Source: Leptolyngbya iicbica LK
GTDB lineage: Bacteria; Cyanobacteriota; Cyanobacteriia; Phormidesmidales; Phormidesmidaceae
Reading direction: 5' to 3'
Length of the DNA: 64,000 nt
NCBI RefSeq assembly: GCF_004212215.1
Contig: NZ_QVFV01000001.1
Coordinates: 754,814 to 818,813 of the forward strand
Both the position numbers and the translations under genes were made by a program. Positions 51,567 to 61,204 of the stretch are shown one piece after another. The stretch's first letter is position 1. Each line of letters starts with the position of its first letter. The notes below the pieces were generated by a model that was not told where the DNA came from, searched no databases, and was given only the letters and a program-made list of their open reading frames with translations.

Positions 51567-52691
51567 TTGCTGCCATAGCTGGTTGTAGTTAGCGATCGCG
51601 GCATCTGCCAAAGGTTCCACAAATTCGCTGTTTTGCAACTGGGCAGGGGCAGGCATCACCGTATTCGCCGCCAACTCAAAGTCGAAGTCTAACGGCTGAT
51701 CGGCCAATAACAATGGCGACAACCCCTGAGTCAATAGGCTTAGAGGGGTTACCACGTCGGGTTGCCACCAATAGCTGAGCCAGGCTTGCTCAAAGTCAGA
51801 CATTGGCATCGTTGCAGTTGCGGCTGTTCCCTTAGGACGAGTCCAAACGTCTGCGGATAGCAGCGTACCCGGCTCAGGAGCCACCGCTTGCAAATAGCGA
51901 TAGCGCGACAACAGCGGCTGGATATCACCGGACCACCCCACGGCCACGGGCGCATCACCAATCACGAGCGACTGTAAATAGGTCGTCGTGTCATAGGCCT
52001 TAACTTGCGTTCGTAAAGTCTCCAAAGCTGACACCACATCCGCATGACTGGCCGGATCGGGATCATTCACGGAATGATTGAATGCCTTGAGCATGAGCCC
52101 CAGCACCAAACGGGGATGATCAGGCAAGATGATGCGCTCTTGCAACTCTGCTCGCAATAGATCAGACCAGGTGGTGGGCTCCCAACCTAATGAATTAAAA
52201 AAACGGCGATCGTACACCATCATCAGATGATGCCAGCGGTAGGGCGTCCCCCAAGTCGGCCCAGTCGCCGACAACAACCCGTCCTGACTGCGCTGAAGTA
52301 AACGCGCCCAAGAGTCGGGTAAAGACTCCCAGCCAGCAATGGCATCAACATTATCCAGTGGGCTGATCAATTCCTGTTGAATGGCTGGCAACAGCCAATA
52401 ATCGCTCAGCAAGGCCCAATCGGCTCGACGCGGCCCAGCCTCAGGAGTGGCTGATTGAGCTGCCGCTTGCCAAGCCTGCAACTGTTGGAAGAGCGCCACC
52501 AAACTCTCCTGGGCTTTGAGTCGGAGCACGATGTCCGCCGATTGGCGGCTCTGTAGATCACGGAGCATTTGGGGCGATAGCGCCCCCGCGATCGCGGCCA
52601 CCAGCAAAGTATTGTCTGAGCGACCTTGGCAAGCGGTCATAGAGGTCGCCATAACGGCCATGAGCCCCATCAGCAGACGTCGTCGATCCAT
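51549..52691 (-). CDS. PotD-like extracellular solute-binding lipoprotein
   Basis: A 380-residue protein. The N-terminus MDRRRLLMGLMAVMATSMTACQG is a signal peptide with lipobox MTAC. The rest matches type 2 periplasmic binding proteins of the PotD/AfuA kind (ADWALLSDYWLLPAIQQ, ISPLDNVDAI, VGWSGDIQPLLSRYRYLQAV, YWWQPDVVTPLSLLTQ). No transporter subunits are adjacent, so it is an orphan receptor or acts with a distant permease. The start at 52691 is fixed by the signal peptide. Confidence 0.75.
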   Translation of the reverse strand: MDRRRLLMGLMAVMATSMTACQGRSDNTLLVAAIAGALSPQMLRDLQSRQSADIVLRLKAQESLVALFQQLQAWQAAAQSATPEAGPRRADWALLSDYWLLPAIQQELISPLDNVDAIAGWESLPDSWARLLQRSQDGLLSATGPTWGTPYRWHHLMMVYDRRFFNSLGWEPTTWSDLLRAELQERIILPDHPRLVLGLMLKAFNHSVNDPDPASHADVVSALETLRTQVKAYDTTTYLQSLVIGDAPVAVGWSGDIQPLLSRYRYLQAVAPEPGTLLSADVWTRPKGTAATATMPMSDFEQAWLSYWWQPDVVTPLSLLTQGLSPLLLADQPLDFDFELAANTVMPAPAQLQNSEFVEPLADAAIANYNQLWQQLRGRE

Positions 52692-53792
52692 ACACTCCCA
52701 ACCGTCATTCCAGAGAACGTAACACCGTGGCCAATGGCGCTGGGCCAAAGCTCTACAAGCCTATCAAACTGATCGCCCTTAGAGTTGGTGTGCCGACCTT
52801 AGCGAGCCTGACGTGGTGCGGTTCAACGTGATCGAGATAGAGGGCCGTGGTGGCTCATGCAAGCCCGTCTGACGGGGTTGACTCGGAGAATACCCACTTA
52901 AATCGGTGTCACTTTCACCATGCCGATGCAATGCGATCGCCGAACACATCACATTCCGCCACCGCATCGAGGCCCCGACCTCTGCACCAGCCATCCTCTA
53001 GCATAGGGGTGCCCTCTTTCCCAAAATAGAGGCCCAATCGCCCTCAAGACGCCAAAGACAACTTATGGAAAATAATGATATTTCCGCTCCGGAAATGATT
53101 ACTCAGCAACACTTTTTCTGATTCAAAAGCAACTCGGAAAATTTTCTTGGAAACTCGCCATCGCTAACTCATTTAGGGCGATCGCTAACCTCTAAATTCC
53201 AACCAAGCGTTCCTTATGCCGTCACACCATTCTCGACATCGTTAGGCTTGAACATTTAATTCTCTGTGCTGACAAAACCGCCAAAAAACCGACCTGTCCA
53301 TGGCGCTCAAACCCCATCATTACTTCCCATTCCGCAAAATATTTTCGACTCCAGTGCTAGTTCTCCTTTAGCAACAAGAATCGATCAACACCCCTGAAGC
53401 ATCACTGAAATCTTCGTAGGCAGATAATTCGAGGCCATAGTATCCCCAGATTCTCTACCCAGCAACTCAAAATCTCTAGCCCTCAGCACAACTGCCTAAC
53501 TGCCGACCAATCAGTCAAAATCTCGACATTTCTAGGGTTGTATTTTCAGACAAAAACCGTCTCAGCCCCTAATCTCAGATTCCTCAATTCAGGGAGTCTT
53601 CACCTTTCCGAAAAAGAATTCACAAAAGCACATCAAAAAATCTATAAGTACAGCAAAGGGAAAGTGCATTCAGCGACAGATTCTTAAGCTGACATAAAAT
53701 ATCAACAAACTTTAAATCCCTCTGTAAAATTGGGGCATTGAAAAATACTGGCTATAGGATGGAGATCATTCTATTCAGAGCTTTAGCGTCAT
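52692..53792. other. 1.1-kb region without recognised genes
   Basis: No frame above about 60 codons has support, and short frames such as 53060-53116 lack ribosome sites. From about 53040 the sequence is AT-richer and poor in HIP1, unlike the flanks. I see no tRNA, RNase P, SRP or 6S-like element. It may hold an unrecognised RNA gene or a decayed region. The last 100 bases (CTATAGGAT near 53753) probably form the promoter of the next gene. Confidence 0.4.
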
Positions 53793-54167
53793 ATGCAACC
53801 AATCGAGTCCCAGGTCACTTTGCTGACCCAGAAAGTTGACGCACTTCATCAGCTAATTGATCAAGTCAATTATCGAGTCACTGAGATTTTGTCGTCTTCT
53901 CAGTCGCATTCAGCAGCAGGTGTATTGCTAGATGACCATTCCGCCGCCTCAACGCCATCGACTGGTCACATTCATCGTGGCGAAGCCTTGCTCATGCACA
54001 AAGACATTCTCATGGATTCTGTTTATCTAGAAACTGACCGTACGGGGGAAGAAAGCACTTTGTCGCCCGAAATTCAAATTCAACGGTTGACGGCTCAGCT
54101 GACCGCTGCCTACAACCGCATCGCCACATTGGAAGAGCAACTGCTGGCCAGTCGCGCACACTATTAG
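53793..54167 (+). CDS. conserved cyanobacterial coiled-coil protein, unknown function
   Basis: A 124-residue protein with an N-terminal heptad helix (ESQVTLLTQKVDALHQLIDQVNYRVTEIL), a Ser/His-rich middle and a C-terminal helix (SPEIQIQRLTAQLTAAYNRIATLEEQLLA). The C-terminal segment looks highly conserved among cyanobacterial hypothetical proteins as I remember them, but no function is known. It is likely an oligomeric scaffold. A long, unusual 5' region precedes it. Confidence 0.6.
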   Translation: MQPIESQVTLLTQKVDALHQLIDQVNYRVTEILSSSQSHSAAGVLLDDHSAASTPSTGHIHRGEALLMHKDILMDSVYLETDRTGEESTLSPEIQIQRLTAQLTAAYNRIATLEEQLLASRAHY

Positions 54168-54331
54168 AACAAGCAGAACAAGGCCGCTGCCATCTTCCTC
54201 CGTTATCAAGCAATCGCTCAGCGACGTATTGCCGAGTGATTTGTCGAGCAGCTTTATTGTCTGAAATTGAGCGATCGCGTCAGATTCTAAACCTGAGCGC
54301 GATCTCTTGTATTGCTTTTCCCAACCTGGCA

Positions 54332-55420
54332 TCAAGCGCCCGGTTTTCGAGCGACCCAATATTTGCTGAACAGGTGAATCTCGGTATCAATCTCCGTGAA
54401 GCCCGCCTGCGTCAAGCGATCGCTCAAATTGTCATAGGTGTAGTCTCGATAAAACGGTTCATGAAATAGCTCGGGAAAATTGATCATGATTGGCTCTAAC
54501 TCCGGCGTATCAATTCTCTGAATCGAGTCACAGATAATGAACGTGCCGCCAGGCTTAGTCACCCGATAAGCCTCATCAATCACTTGCTGCCGCACCGGCC
54601 CCGGCAACTCATGAAACAGGAACACACACACCAGGGCGTCAAAAAAGTCGTCACGGTAGGGCATATCCTCTGCTTGCCCCTGCACGAGTTGCGGCAAGGT
54701 GCCAGGGGTTTCTGACAGCAGCTGATTGGCTTTACGCAAATATGCTGGCGACAGATCAATCCCAAACAGCGAAGCATCGGGCAACACTTGGCGCACCATC
54801 CTCAGAGTACGAGCTGTGCCACAAGCGACATCAAGCAGTTTGGGCTGTACCCGTTGCAGCGATTGTGTATCAGATGACGATGTTGGCGTTGTCGATGCCG
54901 ACAGGGCAGCTTTGAGTGGCTTCAGAATCCGCCGCCGCATTGCGTCAGTCACCCCGCCAAACAGCAACTCCACCTGCGTGTCATACAGGTTGGCCGAAAG
55001 ATCACTCAAATATCCATTGGTCTGGTTATGAAAGTTGCGACGGTAGTAGCTGGGATAGAGCGTCGTATCAATCTCTGGGTCAAATGCCGCAGTCTGCTTG
55101 TCTTCGGCGCGATCCCAGATAGCGGGAAGATCTAACCAGATCGCAGGATAGTACTGAAAAAAGTCCTGCCAGGGGTTGTCAAACAATAAAGACTTGTCGT
55201 AAATTCCCGCTTCGGCATCTTGCCAATCGGTTTCAATCAGCGCTTGACGACGGCGGTCAATGTCGGCCAAAAATTCCGGGGTGATGGATTTCAGCTCAAA
55301 TTTAATGTTGGGACGCAGCCATAATCGCAGTTGAGTCGCGATCGCTTTATGGCCCAAGCCAAAGTAATTTTTACCCTCTTGAAAGGCTTGATAGGCCAGC
55401 TTAGTCAAAGTGTCAGGCAT
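54332..55420 (-). CDS. class I SAM-dependent methyltransferase
   Basis: A 362-residue protein. The N-terminal ~190 residues (KLAYQAFQEGKNYFGLGHK, TLYPSYYRRNFHNQTNGYLS) form a cyanobacterial/plastid-type extension. A UbiE-like methyltransferase domain follows: KLLDVACGTARTLR, LFGIDLSPAYLRKAN, VQGQAEDMPYRDDFFDALVCVFLFHEL and RVTKPGGTFIICDS. The substrate is unknown; the fold suggests a lipid- or quinone-like acceptor. The start at 55420 (MPDTLTKLAYQ) or 55429 is not distinguishable. Confidence 0.8.
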   Translation of the reverse strand: MPDTLTKLAYQAFQEGKNYFGLGHKAIATQLRLWLRPNIKFELKSITPEFLADIDRRRQALIETDWQDAEAGIYDKSLLFDNPWQDFFQYYPAIWLDLPAIWDRAEDKQTAAFDPEIDTTLYPSYYRRNFHNQTNGYLSDLSANLYDTQVELLFGGVTDAMRRRILKPLKAALSASTTPTSSSDTQSLQRVQPKLLDVACGTARTLRMVRQVLPDASLFGIDLSPAYLRKANQLLSETPGTLPQLVQGQAEDMPYRDDFFDALVCVFLFHELPGPVRQQVIDEAYRVTKPGGTFIICDSIQRIDTPELEPIMINFPELFHEPFYRDYTYDNLSDRLTQAGFTEIDTEIHLFSKYWVARKPGA

Positions 55421-55519
55421 TGGCAGCAACGCAGAATTGGAGTCAAAAACAGAACGAATATTATGAATTGTAACGAATACACCTTGCCGCTACCGAAGCG
55501 AGAATATTTTTCTTCCCAA

Positions 55520-55549
55520 AAAAGAAAAGGCCGCCCGCAGGCGACCTTT
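55520..55549 (-). terminator. Rho-independent terminator of glnA
   Basis: AAAGGCCGCC/GGCGACCTTT forms a 10-bp stem with one G-T pair and a 4-base loop. On the minus strand it leads into TTTTCTTTTTT, about 55 bp after the glnA stop. Confidence 0.85.
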
Positions 55550-55604
55550 TAACCACAGATTCACAGAGGGAGTTGAACGCTCTGTTGCAACTTAGATTGC
55601 GACC

Positions 55605-57023
55605 TTAGCAATCGTAGTAGAGAGACAACTCGTAGGGATGAGGCCGCAACCGCATGGGGTTAACCTCATTATCGAGCTTGTACTCAATCCAGTTTTGGAT
55701 GAAGTCTTCAGTAAAGACACCACCGGAGATCAAGAACTCGTGATCTTCCTCAAGCGCTTTCAACGCATCCAACAAAGAACCAGGCGTTGAAGGAATCTTC
55801 GCCAGTTCTTCAGGGCTGAGGTCATAGATGTCCACATCGAGGGGATCACCGGGATCAATCTGGTTCTTAATGCCGTCAATACCGGCACAAAGCATGGCAG
55901 CAAAGGCCAAGTAGGGGTTGGAGGTTGCATCAGGGCAACGAAACTCCAGACGCTTTGCTTTCGGGTTATCCCCAGAGAGCGGAATCCGCACCGAAGCCGA
56001 GCGGTTGCCCTGAGAATAAGCCAGGTTCACCGGAGCCTCAAAACCAGGCACCAAACGCTTGTAAGAGTTGGTCGTCGGGTTTGTGAAAGCGAGCAATGCC
56101 GGGGCGTGCTTCAGAATGCCGCCGATGTACCACAGAGCAGTTTGGCTCAAGCCCGCGTACTTATCACCGGCCATCATGGGCTGCCCATCTTTCCAGATGG
56201 ACTGGTGAGTGTGCATCCCAGAACCGTTGTCATTGAACAAAGGCTTGGGCATGAAGGTGACCGTCTTGCCGTACTTCTTGGCGACGTTCTTGATGCAGTA
56301 CTTGTAGATCATCAACCAGTCAGCCGCTTGAATCAGCTCACCAAACTTGATCCCCAGTTCACACTGTCCACCTGTCGCTACTTCGTGGTGATGCTTCTCA
56401 ATGGGTACACCTAAGCTGGCCATGGTCAGCAGCATTTCGCTGCGCATGTCTTGGGAAGTATCAGTCGGCGCAACAGGGAAGTAACCTTCTTTGTAACGAG
56501 GCTTGTAACCCAGGTTGCCGCCTTCTTCCTCACGGCCCGTGTTCCAGCGACCTTCAACGCTATCGACGTAGTAATAAGCGGAATGCTCGTTTTGGTCGAA
56601 GCGAACGTCATCAAAAATGAAGAACTCAGCTTCTGGACCAAAGAAAGCAGTATCACCAATGCCACTCGATTTGAGGTAGTCGATCGCCTTAGTTGCCACC
56701 GCCCGAGGACAACGCTCATACAGCGCCCCAGTCCGCGGCTCCTTGATGGTGCAGATCATGCTCAAGGTCGGTTCCGCATAGAAGGGATCGATCCAAGCGG
56801 TGTCTGGATCGGGCACCATCATCATGTCGGACTCGTTAATGGCTTTCCACCCCCGAATACTGGAACCGTCGAAAGCGACGCCATCGGTGAAGCTATCAGC
56901 ATCAATCTGGCTGACGTGTAGGGTCAAGTGCTGCCAGATGCCCGGCAAATCGATAAATTTCAGGTCGACTAATTGGATATTTTCATCCTGAATTTTTTTC
57001 AAGATGTCTTCAGCGGTCGCCAT
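55605..57023 (-). CDS. glnA: glutamine synthetase type I
   Basis: A 472-residue enzyme that joins ammonium to glutamate using ATP. It shows [15 protein letters not shown] near the N-terminus, [16 protein letters not shown] (metal-binding Glu), [37 protein letters not shown] (ATP/glutamate site) and [24 protein letters not shown]. Its length and motifs are those of cyanobacterial GSI, the entry point of nitrogen into metabolism. NtcA control is expected, but I found no perfect GTA-N8-TAC site upstream, and no inactivating-factor gene (gifA/gifB) is next to it. Confidence 0.97.
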   Translation of the reverse strand: MATAEDILKKIQDENIQLVDLKFIDLPGIWQHLTLHVSQIDADSFTDGVAFDGSSIRGWKAINESDMMMVPDPDTAWIDPFYAEPTLSMICTIKEPRTGALYERCPRAVATKAIDYLKSSGIGDTAFFGPEAEFFIFDDVRFDQNEHSAYYYVDSVEGRWNTGREEEGGNLGYKPRYKEGYFPVAPTDTSQDMRSEMLLTMASLGVPIEKHHHEVATGGQCELGIKFGELIQAADWLMIYKYCIKNVAKKYGKTVTFMPKPLFNDNGSGMHTHQSIWKDGQPMMAGDKYAGLSQTALWYIGGILKHAPALLAFTNPTTNSYKRLVPGFEAPVNLAYSQGNRSASVRIPLSGDNPKAKRLEFRCPDATSNPYLAFAAMLCAGIDGIKNQIDPGDPLDVDIYDLSPEELAKIPSTPGSLLDALKALEEDHEFLISGGVFTEDFIQNWIEYKLDNEVNPMRLRPHPYELSLYYDC

Positions 57024-57683
57024 GTATTACTCCTTATACTGTCTAAGTCCGCAAGGGCAACTCGTATTCATTGGCTAGTACAGTAGACACCACGTTTTAA
57101 GAAGCGGCAAGGACTGCTGATTGCACAATGCAGTCACTGTTGATCCTCTCAATGGCCAATGCACTTAAATTTCTAAGATGTCCGCGAACCAAGCCTTAAG
57201 TTGTCTGACTCATCCTATGGATAGGGATTCGCGTCTTTTGTATCAGTTTTTACGAAAGCTGAAACCCATTGCTCAGACGAATATTCAATTGCCGCTTTCG
57301 GCTTGCATTGACTGGCAAGCCGCACCCATTTGCCGCCAACACACCGGCAAATAAAGCCTTGACACACTCATTTTTGTAGAAGGTTCCCCTTGCTGTCGAG
57401 CAGCCGCATATTGCGAAATGTATCTGAATGTAACAATCACCTGGGGGTTTCTTCGTCTTTCTCATTGGAGTCACCTGCGCTCTCAGGTCGCGTGATAGAC
57501 TGGCTTCTGGATTGCTCAAGAGTCGATGAGCCAAGCTTTTCGGTGATTTTTAGCTGAGTGGTTCAAGGGAAATTTTTTTCCTGAAAATGCTGGTTTAGAT
57601 TTGGCATTTTTTCTCATACGCGCGATCGCAATTCCGGTGCGACTGGGCTGGAATTTTTAAGACTGATTGGGAGAAGAACGTAC
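57024..57683. other. divergent regulatory region glnA / apcF
   Basis: This 660-bp region separates two strongly expressed divergent genes. A minus-strand 94-codon frame (57250-57534) has no support. The 150 bases before glnA contain GGTGTCTACTGTACTA (minus strand), a degenerate NtcA-like sequence. I recognise no glutamine riboswitch core. A HIP1 site lies near 57620, and a T-rich stretch is at 57550-57610 before apcF. Confidence 0.4.
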
Positions 57684-58193
57684 ATGCGGGATGCCGTAAC
57701 GACATTAATCCGAAATTACGATTCGAGAGGCCGCTATTTGGATCAACTGGCCCTCGATTCTCTGAAAGGCTATTTTGATACTGGCTTGGCGCGGGTGCAG
57801 GTGGCGACCATGATCAGCGCTAAAGCCGCTGAAATTGTGAAAGCAGCCGCGAGTCAACTGTTTGAGACCGTGCCGGAACTGATTCGCCCCGGTGGCAATG
57901 CGTATACCACTCGTCGGTATGCTGCCTGTCTGCGCGATATGGACTACTACTTGCGCTATAGCAGCTACGCGCTGGTTGCCGGCAACGAAAATGTGCTGGA
58001 TGAGCGGGTGCTGCAAGGTCTGCGCGAAACTTACAACTCCCTGGGGGTGCCCATTGCGCCCACGGTGGTCGGCATTCAAATCATGAAAGATATGGTCAAG
58101 GCCAAGGCAGCAGAAGCGGGGATGGAAGATACCAGCTTTGTTGACCAGCCGTTTGACCATATTCTGCGCGAGCTCAGCGAAGTGAGCGTTTAA
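57684..58193 (+). CDS. apcF: allophycocyanin beta-18 subunit ApcF
   Basis: A 169-residue phycobiliprotein beginning MRDAVTTLIRNYDSRGRYLD, the ApcF-type N-terminus. It has RPGGNAYTTRRYAAC with the chromophore Cys82, the methylatable Asn72, and CLRDMDYYLRYSSYALVAGN. ApcF sits in the phycobilisome core next to the ApcE chromophore and helps pass energy to photosystem II. It is monocistronic, with its own terminator, as is usual outside the apcABC operon. Confidence 0.92.
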   Translation: MRDAVTTLIRNYDSRGRYLDQLALDSLKGYFDTGLARVQVATMISAKAAEIVKAAASQLFETVPELIRPGGNAYTTRRYAACLRDMDYYLRYSSYALVAGNENVLDERVLQGLRETYNSLGVPIAPTVVGIQIMKDMVKAKAAEAGMEDTSFVDQPFDHILRELSEVSV

Positions 58194-58230
58194 TTCGATT
58201 TTTACTATTCCACTTGAGAAACTGGAATGT

Positions 58231-58258
58231 GGGGTGCCTAACGGTGCCCCTTTTTTTT
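58231..58258 (+). terminator. Rho-independent terminator of apcF
   Basis: GGGGTGCC and GGTGCCCC pair around a 4-base loop (two G-T pairs) and are followed by eight T residues, about 40 bp after the stop. Confidence 0.9.
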
Positions 58259-58282
58259 GCTGATTGATTCGCCGAGGGCTGC

Positions 58283-59590
58283 ATGGTTTACGCTGCCGGT
58301 CTGGATTTTGGAACATCTGGCGCTCGCTTAGTGGTCATGGATGAGGCCCAGCGGCTGCTCACCGAGGTGCGAGTTGAGTTTGCGGAGACTGACCGATCGT
58401 GGGATGTGACGTGGTTGCAGGCGCTAGAGGCGTTGTTGAGGCAGGTAGAGCCGGGGGTGCGATCGCAACTCGACGCGATCGCCATCAACGGTACTTCGGC
58501 CACGGTCTTACTCTGTGACGATCACGGACAGCCGGTGACGGCACCTCTGTTATATAACGACGATTGCGGCCAGGCTTGCATCTCCCAAGTCGCGTCTGTC
58601 GCTCCCGCTGGCAGTCCTGCCCGCAGTGCCACCTCCAGTCTGGTCAAGTTGCTGTGGTGGGGCGCGCACTTATCCGCAGAGCGCCAGGGACGCGCCCGAT
58701 ATTTTCTGCATCAAGCTGATTGGTTGGCCGCACATCTGCATGGCCATTGGGGGCGCAGTGATTATCACAATGCCTTGAAGCTGGGGTACGACGTGGGAGG
58801 ACTGGCATATCCGGATTGGTTGCTGCAGTTATTAGAAAGCGAAGGGGGCAGGCAGTGGTTGCCCCAGGTGCAGGCTCCGGGCACCCTCTTCGGGCTAGTG
58901 AGCACAGCGGCGAGCGATCGCTATGGCATATCTCGCGACTGCATCGTGATCGCAGGAACCACCGACAGTATTGCCGCCTTTTTGGCCAGTGGAGCGCAGG
59001 CACCTGGGGATGCCGTCACGTCCCTTGGCTCAACCCTGGTGATCAAGCTTTTGAGCCACACACGGGTCGAAGACAGTCGCTATGGCATTTATAGCCATCG
59101 CTTAGGCGACCTGTGGCTGGTTGGGGGCGCGTCGAATACTGGCGGCGCCGTGTTGCGGCAATATTTCACCGATGAGGAATTGGCGAGTCTCAGTCAGCAA
59201 ATTGATAGCGATCGCCCGTCACCGCTGGACTACTATCCCCTGCCGCGCCCGGGCGAACGCTTTCCCATCAATGATCCCCAATTGCTGCCGCGCTTGAGCC
59301 CACGCCCCGCCGACCCAACGGACTTCTTGCAGGGCTTGTTGGAGGGCATGGCCCGCATCGAGGCGCAGGGGTATGAGCGGTTGATCGCCCTCGGGGCCAC
59401 ACCGCCCACTCGGATTTTTACCGCTGGGGGGGGCGCGCAAAATCCTGCCTGGACGCAGATTCGTCAACGATGGCTGCCCGCGCCAGTCATGACGGCAGGC
59501 TCGACGGAGGCGGCGATCGGTACTGCCAAGTTGGCCCTGCAAGGCTATGCTCAGGCCCAAGCAACGGCGGCGATCGAGGGTTCAACCTGA
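58283..59590 (+). CDS. FGGY-family carbohydrate kinase (D-ribulokinase-like)
   Basis: A 435-residue FGGY kinase: phosphate-1 motif GLDFGTSGARLVVMD, AIAINGTSATVLL, APLLYNDDCG, GTTDSIAAFLASGAQ, SLGSTLVIKLL and GGASNTGGAVL. The MVYAAGLDFGTSGAR start and the short length match the cyanobacterial/plant subgroup that phosphorylates D-ribulose. That fits metabolite salvage into the pentose phosphate/Calvin pool, to which the transaldolase gene also belongs. It starts 25 bp after the apcF T-run. Confidence 0.8.
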   Translation: MVYAAGLDFGTSGARLVVMDEAQRLLTEVRVEFAETDRSWDVTWLQALEALLRQVEPGVRSQLDAIAINGTSATVLLCDDHGQPVTAPLLYNDDCGQACISQVASVAPAGSPARSATSSLVKLLWWGAHLSAERQGRARYFLHQADWLAAHLHGHWGRSDYHNALKLGYDVGGLAYPDWLLQLLESEGGRQWLPQVQAPGTLFGLVSTAASDRYGISRDCIVIAGTTDSIAAFLASGAQAPGDAVTSLGSTLVIKLLSHTRVEDSRYGIYSHRLGDLWLVGGASNTGGAVLRQYFTDEELASLSQQIDSDRPSPLDYYPLPRPGERFPINDPQLLPRLSPRPADPTDFLQGLLEGMARIEAQGYERLIALGATPPTRIFTAGGGAQNPAWTQIRQRWLPAPVMTAGSTEAAIGTAKLALQGYAQAQATAAIEGST

Positions 59591-59628
59591 GTCACCCCCA
59601 CCGCCCGGGAGCGACAGCTGCACGACAC

Positions 59629-59666
59629 AAAAATCCCCTCTGTCGAACCAAACGTCAACAGAGGGG
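59629..59666 (-). terminator. terminator between petG and the kinase gene
   Basis: CCCCTCTGT and ACAGAGGGG form a perfect 9-bp stem, followed on the minus strand by ATTTTTG. It is placed to end petG transcription (68 bp after its stop) and possibly the convergent kinase transcript. Confidence 0.7.
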
Positions 59667-59733
59667 CGATCGCCCACAAGGAGCGGCCGAAATACTGGGA
59701 CCACCAGGCACGGCAGCCCCAGAGCGAGCCAAC

Positions 59734-59850
59734 TTAATCTAGGTCAAGCTGGTTGCCACGGCGATATTGCAGGTAGGCAGCCACAAACAAACCAGCCAGA
59801 GTCACCGGAATGAGGCCCAATACAATTCCACTCAATAGAGGTTCAACCAC
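59734..59850 (-). CDS. petG: cytochrome b6f complex subunit PetG
   Basis: A 38-residue single-helix protein: (M)[17 protein letters not shown] then [17 protein letters not shown], which is the PetG sequence pattern. PetG is a small stabilising subunit of the thylakoid cytochrome b6f complex. The start is GTG (GTGGTTGAA), preceded by AAGGAG at about 10 bases. It is too short for ordinary ORF length limits. It is divergent from cytM across 177 bp, a neighbourhood seen in other cyanobacteria. Confidence 0.95.
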   Translation of the reverse strand: MVEPLLSGIVLGLIPVTLAGLFVAAYLQYRRGNQLDLD

Positions 59851-60027
59851 GCCAAACGGCTCCTTACTAATGACAAGCAATCAAAATTTTGGTGAGATTT
59901 TATTATCCCATCCATGCCGAAAAGTACCCAGATTGCAGCCCAAATCTCGGCCAACCACTTAATCTTTCGCAACACAGAAACCTTAAAGGAAGCTGATTGC
60001 AGCTGCTTTCTGAGATATCTTTAAGCT

Positions 60028-60453
60028 ATGTTAATAACGAAACGTAATTCTTTGGACGCTTTGGCTGATAACGCACTTAACCCGGATCACTCCAAGCCAG
60101 CTTCGGCTACTTCACGCTGGCTGCTGTGGGCGACCGTAGCGATCGCGTGCCTATTGGCTACGTTCTTTGTGGTGCGCCATGTCCAAGCGGCGGCTGATCC
60201 CTATGTACAAGAGGTGTTGGCCCTGCAGGGCGATCGCGATCGCGGCCAAGAAATTTTCCAGATGAACTGTGCGGTTTGTCACGGCATTGAGGCCGATGGC
60301 GAAGTTGGTCCCAGCCTTTTAGGCGTTTCAGCCCGGAAATCTAAATCCAAACTGATTCAGCAGGTTGTTAGCGGCAACACTCCACCGATGCCCCAGTTTC
60401 AACCAGAAGCTAAAGACATGGCCGATCTATTGGAATATTTAGAGCAGCTTTAA
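60028..60453 (+). CDS. cytM: cytochrome c, CytM type
   Basis: A 141-residue protein. A polar N-terminus is followed by one membrane anchor (WLLWATVAIACLLATFFVV), then a class I c-type heme domain with CAVCHG, GPSLLGVSARKS and the axial Met in PPMPQFQPEAKDM. The membrane-anchored small cytochrome and the neighbouring petG point to CytM, a conserved cyanobacterial cytochrome c linked to adjustment of respiration and photosynthesis in the dark or under stress. Confidence 0.85.
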   Translation: MLITKRNSLDALADNALNPDHSKPASATSRWLLWATVAIACLLATFFVVRHVQAAADPYVQEVLALQGDRDRGQEIFQMNCAVCHGIEADGEVGPSLLGVSARKSKSKLIQQVVSGNTPPMPQFQPEAKDMADLLEYLEQL

Positions 60454-60567
60454 GCCGCCGTCATATTGAAGCAAGGGCCTCCAATCAATGCAGGCAAGCC
60501 TCAGTATTGATGACTTGAGGCTAAAAGTTAAGTGCAGTTAGGTGTTCTCTAGAAATAAATTCCCCAT

Positions 60568-60650
60568 CGTAGGTTGGTGTCGAGGAACGAGACCCAACAT
60601 GCTTGAATCCTTGATACTGTTGGGTTTCCTGACGTCAACCGCAACCTACG
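60568..60650. repeat. long hairpin repeat GTAGGTTG...CAACCTAC
   Basis: CGTAGGTTG (60568) and CAACCTACG (60642) form the outer stem. Inner arms GAGACCCAACAT and CTGTTGGGTTTC add a second paired block. This is a MITE-like intergenic palindrome of a type common in cyanobacteria, lying between the convergent cytM and DUF3531 genes. Confidence 0.75.
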
Positions 60651-60690
60651 CCGCACCTTCTTTCAGGTAATTTCTTTTTCAGAGATCTCC

Positions 60691-61146
60691 TCAGTTGTAT
60701 TCGCCCCCGACAAAATCGGCCTGAGCATGGTCTGGGGTCGGCCAGTCTTCGTTTTCGCCCCCGACAATCACTTGCTCGATTTCAACATAATCCTTACTGA
60801 ACTGCTGTAGCGCATTGATCAGCACATCGAGGGCCAAGGCGTCTGAGGTGCCGAGATCAAACCAGCAGCGCGCCCAGAGGCCTTCATATTCCACCGGGCT
60901 CATATTGTGCATCAGCGATACCAGCGTGTCATCCGCTTGGGAGTCGTCGTAGTGCATGTAGCTGATTTCGAGTCCGGTATCTTGCACTTGCAGATTTTCG
61001 GCATTAAAGCCACCAAGTTTGCCTAAGAAAAACCAGGAATTCAAAATTTCATCAATATATTGCTGCTCCATGGAGGAGGGGACGGTGGAAAACTGGATCC
61101 AAATCCAAAGGTTAAAAAAGTCACATTCGCGGAATTGGATTTGCAT
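60691..61146 (-). CDS. DUF3531 family protein
   Basis: A 151-residue soluble protein with MQIQFRECDFFNLWIWIQF, WFFLGKLGGFN, SYMHYDDSQADDTLVSLMHNM and YEGLWARCWFDLGTSDALALDVLINAL. These match DUF3531, conserved in cyanobacteria and plastids, with no established function. It is the last gene of a minus-strand run with ispE and rsmA and lies 58 bp after ispE. Confidence 0.85.
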   Translation of the reverse strand: MQIQFRECDFFNLWIWIQFSTVPSSMEQQYIDEILNSWFFLGKLGGFNAENLQVQDTGLEISYMHYDDSQADDTLVSLMHNMSPVEYEGLWARCWFDLGTSDALALDVLINALQQFSKDYVEIEQVIVGGENEDWPTPDHAQADFVGGEYN

Positions 61147-61204
61147 ACTGGGCTATCACTCCTTCATCAACAGTCTTTCATCAACAATGCGCTATGGACC
61201 CAGA

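Noticed and set aside
57024-57170. NtcA box or glutamine riboswitch upstream of glnA
   Set aside because: No exact GTA-N8-TAC was found; GGTGTCTACTGTACTA has the spacing but mismatches the left half-site. The riboswitch core sequence is absent.
57250-57534. 94-codon minus-strand frame between glnA and apcF
   Set aside because: No ribosome site, irregular composition and no recognised motif; the region is better explained as regulatory.
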